Positions 39,991 to 51,443 of a stretch of 64,000 nt of DNA are shown one piece after another. Made by a program: the position numbers and the translations under genes. This DNA comes from Kalaharituber pfeilii (lineage: Eukaryota; Ascomycota; Pezizomycetes; Pezizales; Pezizaceae): positions 1,550,001-1,614,000 of the forward strand of contig WHUZ01000002.1 in assembly GCA_015179045.1 (NCBI GenBank). The letters run 5' to 3'. The first letter of the stretch is position 1. Every line of letters begins with the position of its first letter. The notes below the pieces were generated by a model. That model did not search any database and was not told where the DNA came from. It saw only the letters and a list, made by a program, of their open reading frames with translations.

Positions 39991-41908
39991 TGGCTCTAGC
40001 ACCAACGCGGTAAGCCATCTGAAGGCTTATGGTGCCGGAAGTTAATAATCAACACGAAAGTTCCGACACAACCAACGCAACGCAAAACCTATCAGCAACA
40101 CAATCTGATATGAACTAAGGTAGAAATATCAAAAATCTATACTATTTGAGATTCTCTATCATTCTATAATATTTTCATGGCAAATCTTTATTCGTTGTAA
40201 AATTGAAAAGGTTCAGAGTTTTTTTACTTTCTTAGGAAATGTAGAAAGTGTTACATGCCAAGCCCCTTACAAATGGATTGGTCATCAACGGGTTTCTCTC
40301 GCAAGCGCCGGCGACTCTTACCATACATGACTTTTGCAGGCCTCTGTACCATATTGATGACCATCCTTATATGAATCGAGCATAAAATAAAACAATATGT
40401 TATGCGATTGTGTAAAGCGACCGTGTAAAGTGGCGGTTGAAGGGTGCACGATTGCTCAAGCAGCAATATGACACATATGGTGCTGATTACTAATGCTGGC
40501 CGGCAATGTTACCCATTACTTTTCCAGAAACTCCATCAGCACCCGATCGAGCAGTCTGGTTGCACTGATTGAAAACCAATTCTGCCTTCTTGGCGCACCA
40601 AGCTAAGAGCAGCCCCGGTTGATGAGTTAAGCTTTGCATGGGCTGCAAGGCAACAATGTATACACAAGTATGATATGATACTGCGGATAATTTTAGCAAG
40701 AGAACATTAAGGGGTTGCGAAGTCAGGCTTGGGGTTGTACAGAAGTGAGGCGAACGAGATGGGAGCCTACACGTGGATGAATACTAGCACCACATTACTT
40801 CACTACTTTCATCATTAGGTGACTTGCAAGACGATTTGCCTTGTGGTATGGGCTCACGAATTACGTATGATGGAGAAAATATCCATGACCATTGGGAGAT
40901 GTGCATGTGGTAGCATATTGATACGAGAACTGGAGTCTGGAACCCATCACAGGAGTACTTCCGACCATCAAGGTCCGAATGACCCTACAAATAGTACCAG
41001 AAACGAGCGCAGTTCGCAATTACACTGCCGGTTGCAAGGTCCATTTCACTGATTTTGTGCGGAGACGCATAGACATGACAAAGGAATCTTACGCAAGGAG
41101 TTCACCATATACAACGAGGCGTGTAGCATGCCAAGTCCATATGATCACCAATTTCATCATGTTCTCCAGTGAAGCGTCCGAATGTGGCTGTGTCGTTGTG
41201 GCTTGAGGAATGGGAAGCCAGGAGTAGCGTGTAAGGTCACTGCCTACGCTTCATTGGTGCCGGCATCCTATAGGCAAGCCATCATATGGTGGGTAGTACT
41301 CCCGTCCCGCATAGAGTTAATCCAATGAATATCACCAAAACCAGAAAAAACGCTCACAAAGGCGTCTCTTACTCCAGGAGCCAGTTTCTGATCGTCAACT
41401 GATTTTGTGCAACCACACCCTGCGCGGTTACGTTAAACATTGCGAAAAAGTTGCGTGCACAGACCATGCGTAATGGATAGACAAATCTTCTTATTTATTG
41501 AATTATGCTGTCAGCCCTGATGCGTTGCACAGAGGCAGTTGTAGGGTTGGAGGGCGCGGTCCATTCGGGGAGGGTGTAGAATGTGTCCTTGAAGGAAGCG
41601 GGTAGGTATATAAGATGGACCTTCGCCCTCTCTGGAGAATAGATTGGGAAAAGTTCGTTTAGGAATCAAAGAAGCAGTGAGCTTTGAGGATTGTTGAAGG
41701 GAATTTTTGTTCCAGTTACATATAATACCTTAGCGACCTGGTACGCTTCATACAGCCAAGCCCAGAAATACCGAATTCGGCAATCGTCTTGCAGACACTC
41801 AACGTCTACTCACAAACCTACCCCATTACTGGTCAGAGCGTAGTCAATACTCCAGAATATTCCGTCTATACCTAAACCCGATAGAAAGCAAAACGGAAAA
41901 CCGTCAAA
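39991..41908. other. Intergenic region, 1.9 kb
   Basis: No gene is supported. Short frames at 40251-40699 (-) and 40819-41206 (+) have no motif. The last 250 bases are a CT/CA-rich leader before the small gene at 41909. Confidence 0.45.
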
Positions 41909-42418
41909 ATGTGTTTCGGCGCCGGCCCCTCTAAGTCCCAGCTAGAGCATAAGAACGGGCAGAGGCAGAGAAAAACTCAGAAGAGAGGGAAGTGGAGATC
42001 AGATCATTCGGAGTCGTTTTGGGGGTATGTAGTGTCTGATTAATCTTCCTGTTAGCCCCTTCATTGCTTCAATCATGCATCGTGATTGCACTATTCTTGT
42101 GTTTTACAACAGAAGCTAAAATTGGGTATCTTGTTTTAGGGATCCGCATGGGTATGTCCAGCATGTTTCGTAGTTGAGTGTTTGATATGAACCTTGCGCA
42201 CAATATATTTATACGACTCCGTGCCCTTTCCTCTAATACGAAAAGGTTGGAAGAATAAGCTGGACTAACTGTTGGCTTTTGTAACAACAAATAGACACCA
42301 TGGAGATAATAGTGGTGGGGGATGTGGAGGAGGAGGTGGAGGTGGCGGCGGTAGTGGCGGCGGCGGTAGTGGAGGAGGCGGGGGTGGTGGTGGGTGTGGA
42401 GGTGGTGGAGGCGGATGA
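41909..42418 (+). CDS. Small glycine-rich protein, 79 aa
   Basis: Exon 1 (41909-42024) encodes MCFGAGPSKSQLEHKNGQRQ followed by a Lys/Arg-rich stretch. Exon 2 (42295-42418) gives HHGDNSGGGCGGGGG and a nearly pure Gly tail with two Ser and one Cys, ending GGGG. The phase closes and the 270-bp intron has gtatgt...aatag. The 5' leader of more than 200 bases and the charged head with Gly tail are seen in small fungal proteins of unknown role. A chance G-rich frame cannot be excluded for exon 2. Confidence 0.5.
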
Positions 42419-43221
42419 TAAGAATGATCTTAGAGCAGCAGGAGGAAATACAAGGTAAGGGTAATCGGAGAAGTCTCCAAATCTCGAGCGAGTCGTCAAG
42501 TGCGGATCATATTTCATTTATGTATCGCTAGAAACGTCCCTAAGTTTTTGCTTATTGTCCGATAAAGCTCTAGTTTACCCACTAGCTTAGCACTCTATTC
42601 CGCAATGTTTTGGTTTTGTTGTTCATAGCTAGGCTCCAATTTGCTTTGATATCTCTATCATAATTATTAATGGTCGTGTATGTTCGGAATATTGTCACGA
42701 AGGTAATTTAGTGGGCCTACAAGCTTGTAAGGGGATTAGTATAAACATTATACTAGCACTCTGAGGTGCAAACCCCTGTAGCCAAGAGACTACAAGTGAC
42801 AACATTGGTACTCACAGACTCTTAACCTACTTATAATTACATGAATGCTTCCTCAAGGCTCTGGGAAAGGAGCTACAGAACATGTACCATACACTCAGCA
42901 ATCCAAGACAATTGGAGGGTAGTTTACATAGCGTGCAGGGATAAGTAGTAACATTTAATTCACCTGTAACCTTCCGACCTCCAGGAACCAGCAAGACCGT
43001 TGAGGTGTCACTGTTAGCGTTGTAGCAATCGGGAATACGCTAGGTGTGTATCATAAGGCTGATGATTTGGTTACTGAGGACGAGTGCTTTATGCCCGTTG
43101 TGGCTGGTGTATCACGTGCTCCTGTGACTAAGTTAGCGCATGGGTTTTTTTTTATTGTTGCTCATTGACTTTTCATGTTCCTCTTTGACGAACTATTGTC
43201 GACCTAAATAAAGATACTAAA
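42419..43221. other. Intergenic region
   Basis: AT-rich stretch between the glycine-rich gene and RPC11; nothing recognisable. Confidence 0.45.
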
Positions 43222-43689
43222 ATGCTTCTTTTTTGTCCAAATTGCTCGAACTGCCTCACAGTAACTCTCTTCTTCCTCTCCCCAATATTGATCTGATTCC
43301 TAACGAGTCATGAATTATCAAGGTCTCCCGCGCCCCCACCACCGGCCAAAATCGCCTCGAATGCCGCACCTGCCCCTATGAATTCATGCTTACAAAACGC
43401 TATTTTGAGCGCAAACCCATGCGGCGCAAGCAGGTTGACGACGTGATGGGTGGAGAGGGAGCTTGGGATAATGTAGACCATACGGAAGCACAGTGTCCGA
43501 CGCCGGATTGTGGGGGAGATAGGGCGTACTTTTATATGGTGCAGATTAGGAGTGCGGATGAACCGATGACGACGTTTTATAAAGTGAGTTTCAGGCTGTG
43601 AGGAGCGGCAGGGAAGGGGGACGGCGGGCTAACGTGGAGGTGATTGGGGGTAGTGTACAAAGTGTGGGCATAAGTGGAGGGAGAATTAG
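43222..43689 (+). CDS. RPC11: RNA polymerase III subunit RPC11 (TFIIS-like)
   Basis: Three exons (43222-43260, 43323-43583, 43654-43689) give 111 residues. The N-terminal ribbon has CPNCSNCLT and CRTC. The C-terminal TFIIS-type ribbon has CPTPDCGGDRAYFYMVQIRS, then ADEPMTTFYKCTKCGHKW, with the acidic hairpin QIRSADEPMT that reaches the polymerase active site. The last exon of 36 bp supplies the second Cys pair, so the splice is well supported. RPC11 gives Pol III its RNA cleavage activity and works in termination and reinitiation, in the nucleus. Confidence 0.95.
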
Positions 43690-44193
43690 GCGGGGAACAT
43701 TGAAGAAGGCGCAACACGGGAGAAGATGCACGCTCCCTTTTGAACCCTAAATGTCATGGGTGTTCATGGCGTTTGGGACCTTGTGATTATTTCGGTTACA
43801 TTGGCATGTTAAGTATAAAGTGTCTTTCTGAATCAATTTCACTATGAGCATTACCTTAGTCACATCATCTCTATTGGAAAACATCAGTTTAACAACCATG
43901 GAATAGTGCTTGAGTAAGTCTAAATATTATGAGCATTCCATCACAATATATGTTGACATTGTTACTGGGCACATACAGATGGCATAGTCTGGTTGCAGAT
44001 TACACAGACTTGCTTCATCCCTTTCTTATTTCATTTTTTTTCATCTTATTTTTTTGAGTAAACCCTAGCTTAACACATCCAACCGCAATATCACGCCCCA
44101 AATTCTCGAGTCCAAGCAAATGCTCCCCCAAAAAGCTGAAGAGTAGTGAAAATGTGGCGGGAGATGGTGTCTAGGTATGAGATATGGGATATT
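43690..44193. other. Convergent 3' region of RPC11 and RPS12
   Basis: T-rich sequence at 44029-44055 fits the 3' ends. No gene is seen. Confidence 0.45.
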
Positions 44194-44692
44194 TTAACGG
44201 GTCTGGAAGTAGTTGAGGAGGACGGATCGCTCTTGAGATTCTTCACCCCAATCCTTGACGACGACACACGAGCAGTTGACGACCTTGCGAGGATTTCCTT
44301 CGCGATCAAGCTGGCCTATGTCATAGAGATGGTTAGCAGAATTGGTGTAGGTTATGAGCAGAAAGCTTACAAAGCCCAGCCCACTCCCCCAACGTCTTGC
44401 CATCACCGATCTTAATCAATGGGATGTCGTGCTCGGAGCAGAGGGCCTCAATGAGCTTCTTGTATGCCTCCTCCTCACAAGACTCATTCAAGACACACAT
44501 GTGAGCCTGGCGCCTATCGAGGGCCTTGGCAGCCTCACGCACACCACGGGCGAGGCCGTCGTGAATCAAAGCGTACTTGAGGACACCCTTGAGAGCATCC
44601 TGAACAGACATCTGGCCGGCATTGGGGGTAGCATCGGCGGAGACTTCAATCTCCTCAGCGGGGGCGACCTGGGTATCTTCTCCGTCCGACAT
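44194..44692 (-). CDS. RPS12: Ribosomal protein eS12
   Basis: Two exons (44692-44371 and 44315-44194) give 147 residues. [20 protein letters not shown] is an acidic start, followed by [40 protein letters not shown] and [20 protein letters not shown]. The intron splits [19 protein letters not shown], with [11 protein letters not shown] in the second exon. This is the full L7Ae-like eS12 of the 40S beak. The short 56-bp intron in the 3' part and a leader with TC-rich sequence upstream fit a highly expressed gene. Confidence 0.95.
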
Positions 44693-45671
44693 CTTTGTTG
44701 TAGGTTTTGAGTGATTAGATGTCTCTGTCCTACAGAGTTGTCAGCTACGGTCTTTTATCTGCGTAACTGTTTCGGATCTCCCACCTAGAAGATAAATAGG
44801 GGCGAGGTGGATGCGTAGTCTTTCTCGTGAAACTTTGTTCGCTCGTACTAGTAATCTACCAATTCTAAAGTGCTAATACTGTGAAAGGAACTCTTGGCAT
44901 GCGTCGAGTGTGGTCAGGGTTATGCCCTCAGACAGTCCAGGACGTTCCAAGTGGCGAGCTATTTAATCTCTAATCTCATCGCATCTTATCTCGCCGCCCA
45001 GGCTTGGCGGCACTTGTTGAGTCAAGTAGCCTCCTGTGGTCATGCTACAGCGCGCTGGGTATTATCCTGCTGCTCATACTGGTATTTCTATTGAGCTCCG
45101 CCGCTGTTTTTCTCACATCAGCTCCGCTTGGGTAGCAGGTGAGCATCCCGTCTAGCTACAAATCACTTATCGTTGAGGCAGCTGTATCCATTGGTTGCAC
45201 TTCGATACTAGCTAGTAAAATATGTATTCGGACCTAGCGCATAATGTGCATTAGTACCCCTGTCCGAATACATATTTACTGGGAAGTAGTATCATGTTGG
45301 ACTGTATGCATTCAGTTAATTTCACGTCGACGAATATCCGGTGATATTGAGTAGAGATTGCTAGTGTACAGGTGATGGCGGGTAGTCAAGTGTAACTGGA
45401 AGATCCTGCCAGCCTCTAGTCTGGTTTATAGCCTCTACTTGTCTGGTTACCTTTACTTAAGCCCCAGTCTTGGCATACGAGATGTCTGCATGCCAACGCC
45501 AAGAGTTAGGGCAAGCCCACGTTTCCCACACAAGTGGTTCACGTTGCATACCCCATCGAAAATTACACATAGCACTACCAAATTTTGTGACCCTACGCAA
45601 AACCACCATCTAGCCTGGGAAGAAGAACAATTCAGCACCTGTTTTCCGAGAGACCGAACGCCGGTATCACA
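44693..45671. other. Divergent region between RPS12 and RPS7, with a hairpin
   Basis: The 5' flanks of two ribosomal protein genes share 980 bp, which would allow common regulation, though no shared motif is proven. An inverted repeat with arms at 45214-45233 and 45262-45280 (gtattcggac and its complement at the cores) and a 28-bp loop lies in the middle. Confidence 0.5.
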
Positions 45672-46457
45672 ATGGCCACTAATAAGATTGCACACAATTC
45701 ACCATCCCGTGCTAGTCCCTCTGAGCTCGAAAACTCGATTGCTCAGGCTCTCTATGATCTCGAGACTCAAGTTGGCGACTTGAAGGCTCCCCTCAGGCCG
45801 TTGCAGTTCCACAGTGCTCGCGAGGTAAGAATTGGGTGAAGAAATTTTTTTTTTTTTTTTTGATGTTCAGGCATGAACACAACTCTTTTACCTCAAATGC
45901 TGATTATACCGCTAAATTTCTAGATTGAGGTTGGTGGAGGAAAGAAGGCGATTGTCATCTTCACTCCCTTTCCGCTCCACGTTAACTTCCGCAAAATCCA
46001 ACCACGGTATGTGCACCTCCAGGGCTCATAAACATGAGTCATAGTTGAGACACATACACTTTCAGCATCGAAACGGGATAACTGACAGCTTATCCCGTAT
46101 AGCCTTACCCGCGAACTCGAGAAGAAGTTCTCTGATAGGCATGTGGTATTCCTTGCCTTCCGCCGCATTCTCCCTGTTCCATCCAGGAGGTCTCGCGTCA
46201 CGCAGAAGCGACCACGTTCCCGAACCCTGACTGCCGTGCACGAAGGATTGCTTGAAGACTTGGTTTACCCGACGGAGATTGTTGGCAAGCGTGTGCGTAC
46301 AAAGACCGATGGATCCAAGGTTACAAAAGTGTTCTTGGACTCAAAGGAGAAATCTCTTGTTGACTACAAGGTTGATACGTTTCGCGAAGTTTACCGAAAA
46401 CTGACTGGAAAGCAAGTGAACTTTGAATTTGGTGGTACCGGAGTTGAGGGTTACTGA
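45672..46457 (+). CDS. RPS7: Ribosomal protein eS7
   Basis: Three exons (45672-45824, 45924-46006, 46103-46457) give 196 residues. [80 protein letters not shown] and [20 protein letters not shown] are the eS7 core. The 40S subunit protein is needed for 18S rRNA maturation. A T tract of about 20 bases lies inside intron 1 at 45845-45863. The start ATG follows a long AC-rich leader, as is common for fungal ribosomal protein genes. Confidence 0.95.
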
Positions 46458-48375
46458 ACATGAAACCAATCAATGCAAACTACTTGCAGTAGGAATTGGG
46501 TATTTTGTTTAGTGTGAGGGGTGGTAAAAGTTGAGCATTGACAGTGGAAATATCTTTAAAGTTGACTTTTGTACTTTGCTTCTCACTCTTACTTTTCCTT
46601 TTTTTACCTTTTTTTAAACTTCCGGGAATATCTTTCCGTTCATCTTTCCTTGGCCTTTTGATGTCAAGATTTTCATCAACAGAGGAAAAACAACTGAAAA
46701 TGAAAATGAAAAGGGATATGGGTTCGTTCAAATTTTTTTTTTTTTATTTTTGTTTCGATTTTTTTGCTTTTGTTTTCTCAAATTCAGGGCGTTGTGGGAA
46801 TCCATGGAGAATAGAGCATGACATTTTATGATTCATTGCCCTCCTCTCTTTTGGACTGACAATCCAGGCTGAGAACAAGAGCACTGGCGCCCATATTTGA
46901 GGTCATGCCCTGGATTCTGTGAATATTGCACGAACTGGTCTTGCCACCGTGTGCCTTTAACCACATGATCCTCCTTTGCTCTATTACCCTTCGAGTTCTG
47001 AACCCTCTATAAGTCCTTATGCATCCTTATCCCCATGGCAAACTTCATCGAGAGAGAACGCCCCCCCGAATTGCTGCAATGCTTACCATTCCTACTCTTG
47101 CTTACAAGTCTCAGTAATGCGGTCTCCAATACGTCACCGTAACGATCCGCCTTGGCACCATGATTGTAGAGTACAATACAGACCTTCTGACGGGAGTATC
47201 TCAACGTCCGTATGTTCTTCGTGCATACCAAAGTGCTGCATAATTAATAAATAATCCGACCAAACAACAATTTTCTTTTTGGGTGGTAACTGGGTCCATG
47301 TTCAACCGGGCAGAGAAGAAATTGCAGAGAATAAAAACGGAGTATATCCTGCGGACAAACTAGAAACAAGGGAGTGGTGAAAAAACGTGGAAGAAAAACG
47401 TTGCTGGCCGAGACCGCCTTGCTGGCTTCTTGAAGAAAGAAAGCAAAAATAAAAATAAAAATAAAAATAAGATAAAAAAAGTAAATTCGTGCAGATCAGT
47501 CCCTCTTGGTTGGATTTGGTGTCTTATCACAGCTCTTGGTTCGCAAATGCTGTTTCTAGGGCACACAACACTCTGTGCTCTCCTGGTAACACTTCCGAGT
47601 CATACCACCGATTCCGCAATGGCAATGCGTTATTATCTCAAGAACGTGTTCAATTGTTTCACACCTCTTGTGCTCACTGAATGTGAGTACACTACTTTGC
47701 TATCAATGCAGTGGTGACCATATGGAATGGTCAAAAGAAATATGCACCAGCCATCCAAATGAAAGTATAATTCCAAAGGAGCTCCTCATTGGAAAATTCT
47801 AGAATAGTTTCTGTTCAGCAGTTACCCTCCTACGGAGATGTCTCACATTAAACAACGAAGAGGATCTCGAGTATTGACAGAAAGAACTTCTCAAAGTTCC
47901 ACATTCACTGCTAACTTTTGGCTTTGCCTCTTGACTGGGTACGAGAACAGCTTTGCGTACGGAACGTACACATATCAACATTGGCCTCTGTAGGTGTGTG
48001 TTCCCAATGCAGAATCGTGCCTATCGCCTAAGTAATCCTGATTTCTAGAAGAGGGCGAAAGACAAAGCAACACAATAAAATAGTTGTAAAAAGCACAACA
48101 CGGGGACACGCAAGGGGAGGGTAAACACATATCACCTGGAAAACTGGTCACCAAACAAGGAATGAGTACAAGTAGTAGATCGGAACAAAATACACAAGAA
48201 TCCTGAATGAACTCCATATCAATACCGCTCCCAATAACGTTGTCCTCCATATACGGTTATAAGGAAAATCAATGCGAGAATACCCCGAAAACAACCAGAA
48301 AAAACAGTGAAGGGACTATCATTGACTTAAATATTCCCACCATTACACGAAACCAAATTGAGGATCTCACCAAAA
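46458..48375. other. Intergenic region, 1.9 kb, with T-rich tracts
   Basis: T runs occur at 46604-46617 and 46730-46760, and an A-rich aaataaaaataaa run at 47447-47470. No gene, tRNA or element is recognisable. Confidence 0.45.
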
Positions 48376-49773
48376 TCACCTCCAAAACCAGCCCCATCCA
48401 CCACTACTACGTTCTTCATTGGACTTGGATTGAGCGGGCGGAGATTCAGACGGTGACTTGTCAGTGTACACTTCTTGCTTCGGCTTCTTGAGCATATCGA
48501 AGATCTCTCCTGAATAGCCACTACCCTGCTCGTTCCTCCTCTTCTCGGACTTCTTTTCTCTCAAAAAGGCCGACCTCAAGTCCTCAGCTGTGCCCTCCTT
48601 GTCGAAGTCACTGAAAACTTGGGACGGGTTGGGGCCCTGTTCAAAGGCATTACCCTGAATTTCGCGTCGCGAGGCAGTTGGAGCAGTAGAGTGTTCATCT
48701 TCAATCCGCTCTTCTGTTCCATCGGAGTATCGTATAATCTTAACAGTCTTAGTAAAGGTGGATCCATCATAAAGTCGCCTAGTTTGAGTCGAAGTTGACC
48801 GGCCAATTATGTGGCGGGTGTCCTGGGCTTGTGCGGTAGCCTTGTTGTCCGATGTACTCGAGTGCAGGGAATCGAACTGCTCATATGCATCGAGTTCGGT
48901 TGCGGGTTGGGAGTCTGTGATCTCTTGTATTCTTTGCGATAATTCAGGGAGAGAATTGTGAGGCTGCTCCCCTGCTACATCGGAATTTGCCTCGTTGACT
49001 CCTACGATTTTCGATTGACCCTCTCTTGCATTCCGGACGCGCTGAGCTTCCCTTAACCACCTTCTCTCTTCTTCCCGCATTCTCCGACGTAATTCCTCAA
49101 ATGGTGCAAATGGATCCATGGACTCCATATCGTCTTCCCAGGGAGCAGAAATTCCACGACGGTAGTAGCGTGGCAGCCCCCAAAACGGTGAAAACATGAA
49201 CGGGTGCGAAAAATCAAACAAGGATGAAAAAGGACTGAACGGATAATAAAAGTCACTCAAATACGAATGTAACATGTGGTCGTGCAACTTCATTACTTGC
49301 TGATAGGTATCTGGGGAGTGAATATCAGAAAAACCGCGTGGAAACGGTGATGGTGGGAAGCGAAATACATATACGGCTCTCCCATCAGTGGGGCTACCGG
49401 AGGAATTGGAAGATGAACCACCGTTATCAGTCTTTTCCACTGATTTATCTCTATCTGAATCCCCACTTGGCCCCGCATTGCCGTCGCGCTTAGACATCCA
49501 ATTCGCTTTCAATTTCTTGATTTCCTCCATTTTCTTGCCTTGTAATTTGTTGTCCCCGTCATTGTAGGCTCCCTCTTTCTTCCACTCGGAGTCTGCCGTT
49601 CTGGAGTCGTTATCGATAATGACCCATGTTTGCCCAGAAGGTGGAGTGAGCATCGAAGGAAGCCCAATCAACGAGTGGAGCATAGAGCTAATGTGTTGGT
49701 TCGTAAAGCGGTGAATGTTCTGGCACCATTGGTCGAAGAAGTCATCGTCGCTTCCGTCCCGCTTGCTCGGCAT
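48376..49773 (-). CDS. Uncharacterised fungal protein, 465 aa
   Basis: A single-exon frame from the ATG at 49773 (MPSKRDGSDDDFFDQWCQNI). It contains QHISSMLHSLIGLPSMLTPP, then a Lys/Glu and Ser/Asp-rich section. A middle part rich in aromatic residues and Pro follows (YLSDFYYPFSPFSSLFDFSH, MFSPFWGLPRYYRRG). ELRRRMREEERRWLREAQRV is probably helical. The C-terminal half is polar and low-complexity and ends SSGGWGWFWR. There is no signal peptide or clear membrane helix. I recognise no catalytic domain. The length and even codon use argue for a real gene. Confidence 0.7.
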   Translation of the reverse strand: MPSKRDGSDDDFFDQWCQNIHRFTNQHISSMLHSLIGLPSMLTPPSGQTWVIIDNDSRTADSEWKKEGAYNDGDNKLQGKKMEEIKKLKANWMSKRDGNAGPSGDSDRDKSVEKTDNGGSSSNSSGSPTDGRAVYVFRFPPSPFPRGFSDIHSPDTYQQVMKLHDHMLHSYLSDFYYPFSPFSSLFDFSHPFMFSPFWGLPRYYRRGISAPWEDDMESMDPFAPFEELRRRMREEERRWLREAQRVRNAREGQSKIVGVNEANSDVAGEQPHNSLPELSQRIQEITDSQPATELDAYEQFDSLHSSTSDNKATAQAQDTRHIIGRSTSTQTRRLYDGSTFTKTVKIIRYSDGTEERIEDEHSTAPTASRREIQGNAFEQGPNPSQVFSDFDKEGTAEDLRSAFLREKKSEKRRNEQGSGYSGEIFDMLKKPKQEVYTDKSPSESPPAQSKSNEERSSGGWGWFWR

Positions 49774-50536
49774 GTTTTTTGGTGGCAAACCAGGGTTGCG
49801 TGTTACTTGTGGTGACTAATCTCGATATCCGGCAGAGAACAATATGCCTGTGCAATATCGTTATCCCCCGAAGCGAGTTGAGTGCTGGCTGTGCTGTACT
49901 GTACCGATACCGATACCAGAGTTTGGTTTCAAGAGTGGAGATGCGCAAGGAGAGATGTAGGGAGATGGGGTGAGTCTCAGAGCGGGAAATGCTGGGCTGA
50001 GGAGGGGTTTAAAGTGGCACCATGACACCATGGATTGCTTTGAGACACGGCTAGCAGGGGGAGCTGTGTTCTGTTCCAAGACTTTCTAGAGCGTGTTGGG
50101 CCGCATATGGCCGCTGCAGTGGCTGCTGCTAGCGGGCTGCCTGCTGCTCTGCTGCTCTGCTGCTGCGCGCCGCCGATCGTTCTGGTTTGTTTCACTTACT
50201 CACGATACTTGTACACTCAACCTGCGAGGCTAATGTGCTCCATCTCCGGCAATGGCCCCCTCTCCCGTGACGGGATGAGCCTCCTGAGGCCCGCAGAGAG
50301 CAGAGAGCAGAGAGCTTCATGAAAGGCCGGTTGTCCAGAGACACGATCCCCCCCAACCGCCCCCCGCCCATGCCCTGGATTACCCACCGCCACCGTTGCT
50401 TGCGTCACCGTTAGCTCTTGGCGCTGTTAGCTCTCCCGTGTTTCCGTGTTTGGGGCTCGAACCAACGTGACTGCCGCACTGGAAGCTTCGCCAGAAACAC
50501 CCCATCCACCGCGACATCGCGCAAAGTAAACCGCCA
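49774..50536. other. Divergent promoter region
   Basis: This lies upstream of the 49773 gene (-) and TAF11 (+). It includes a ctgctgctg-rich stretch at 50110-50168. No motif is assigned. Confidence 0.4.
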
Positions 50537-51443
50537 ATGTCCTCACCACCCCCTCCGGCCGGGTCGCCTCCGTCGTCCTCTAGCCTTGTCAGCAACAAGC
50601 GCCACATCTCACTCCCAAATTCCGGCTCAGCACCCAAGAAGCACAAGCCACATCGGAAGCCATCTATCATCGGCCAACATCCGCTACGCCAGACCTCATT
50701 CCCCCCAGAAGAGGACCCAGATCGAAAAGAAAGGAGCCCGAGCGTTGACTCGCTTATAGGTGGGACTGCTGGGGGTGGTAATGCTGGGGGAGGCAAGGAG
50801 AAAGAGCCGCAGGATGCGGCAGGGGTAGGGAATGAGGAGGAGGATGAGGAGGATAGGGGAGATGATTACGGGACGACGAGTCTGCTGGTGGATGGGGCAC
50901 TGGGGGGCTTTGGGGAGGATGATGAGAGGAAGATGAGACTAGCGTATGTGATTGATCCTGAGAGTTGGCGTGGGGCGTGAATGAGGAAATGCTGATTTGT
51001 GTTGGTGTAGGACGCTGGTGGAGCATTTCGACGAGGACCAATTGAGTCGGTACGAGGCGTACCGACGGTCGAATCTCAATAAAGCGGCGGTCAAGAAGGT
51101 GAATTTTGCTCTACTTCATCAAGTACGCCTTGATTCTAATAACCTTTTTTAGATTGCAAATCAGACTCTCTCCCAATCTGTTACCGCAAACGTCGGCACT
51201 GTCATTGGCGGTTTCGCGAAAGTCTACGTCTGCGATATTATTGAGATGGCTTTGGAAATCCAGAAGCAATGGGGGGATGAAGGACCGTTATTACCAGACC
51301 ACCTAAGAGAGGCTGCGAGGAGGTATAGGGTTGAGAATAGGGGGGCCACGGGGAATCGGTATATGGGAGGGATGCATACGGGGCCGGGTCCGGGTGTGGG
51401 AGGCGATACGTTTGGTGGAGGGGTAACGAGGTTGTTTAGGTAG
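50537..51443 (+). CDS. TAF11: TFIID subunit TAF11
   Basis: Three exons (50537-50976, 51011-51098, 51153-51443) give 272 residues. A Ser/Pro-rich and acidic N-terminal half ([14 protein letters not shown]) is followed by the TAF11 histone fold: [60 protein letters not shown] and [15 protein letters not shown]. The fold pairs with TAF13 in the TBP-proximal lobe of TFIID. The first intron is only 34 bp (donor GTGAAT, acceptor GTGTAG), unusually short, but no other choice keeps the frame. A Gly-rich tail ends VTRLFR. Confidence 0.92.

Noticed and set aside
50110..50168. CTG/GCT-rich stretch as a trinucleotide expansion
   Set aside because: Interrupted and short; ordinary low complexity.
50380..50796. 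138-codon - strand frame opposite TAF11
   Set aside because: Antisense of the Pro/Ser-rich TAF11 N-terminus, without its own motifs.
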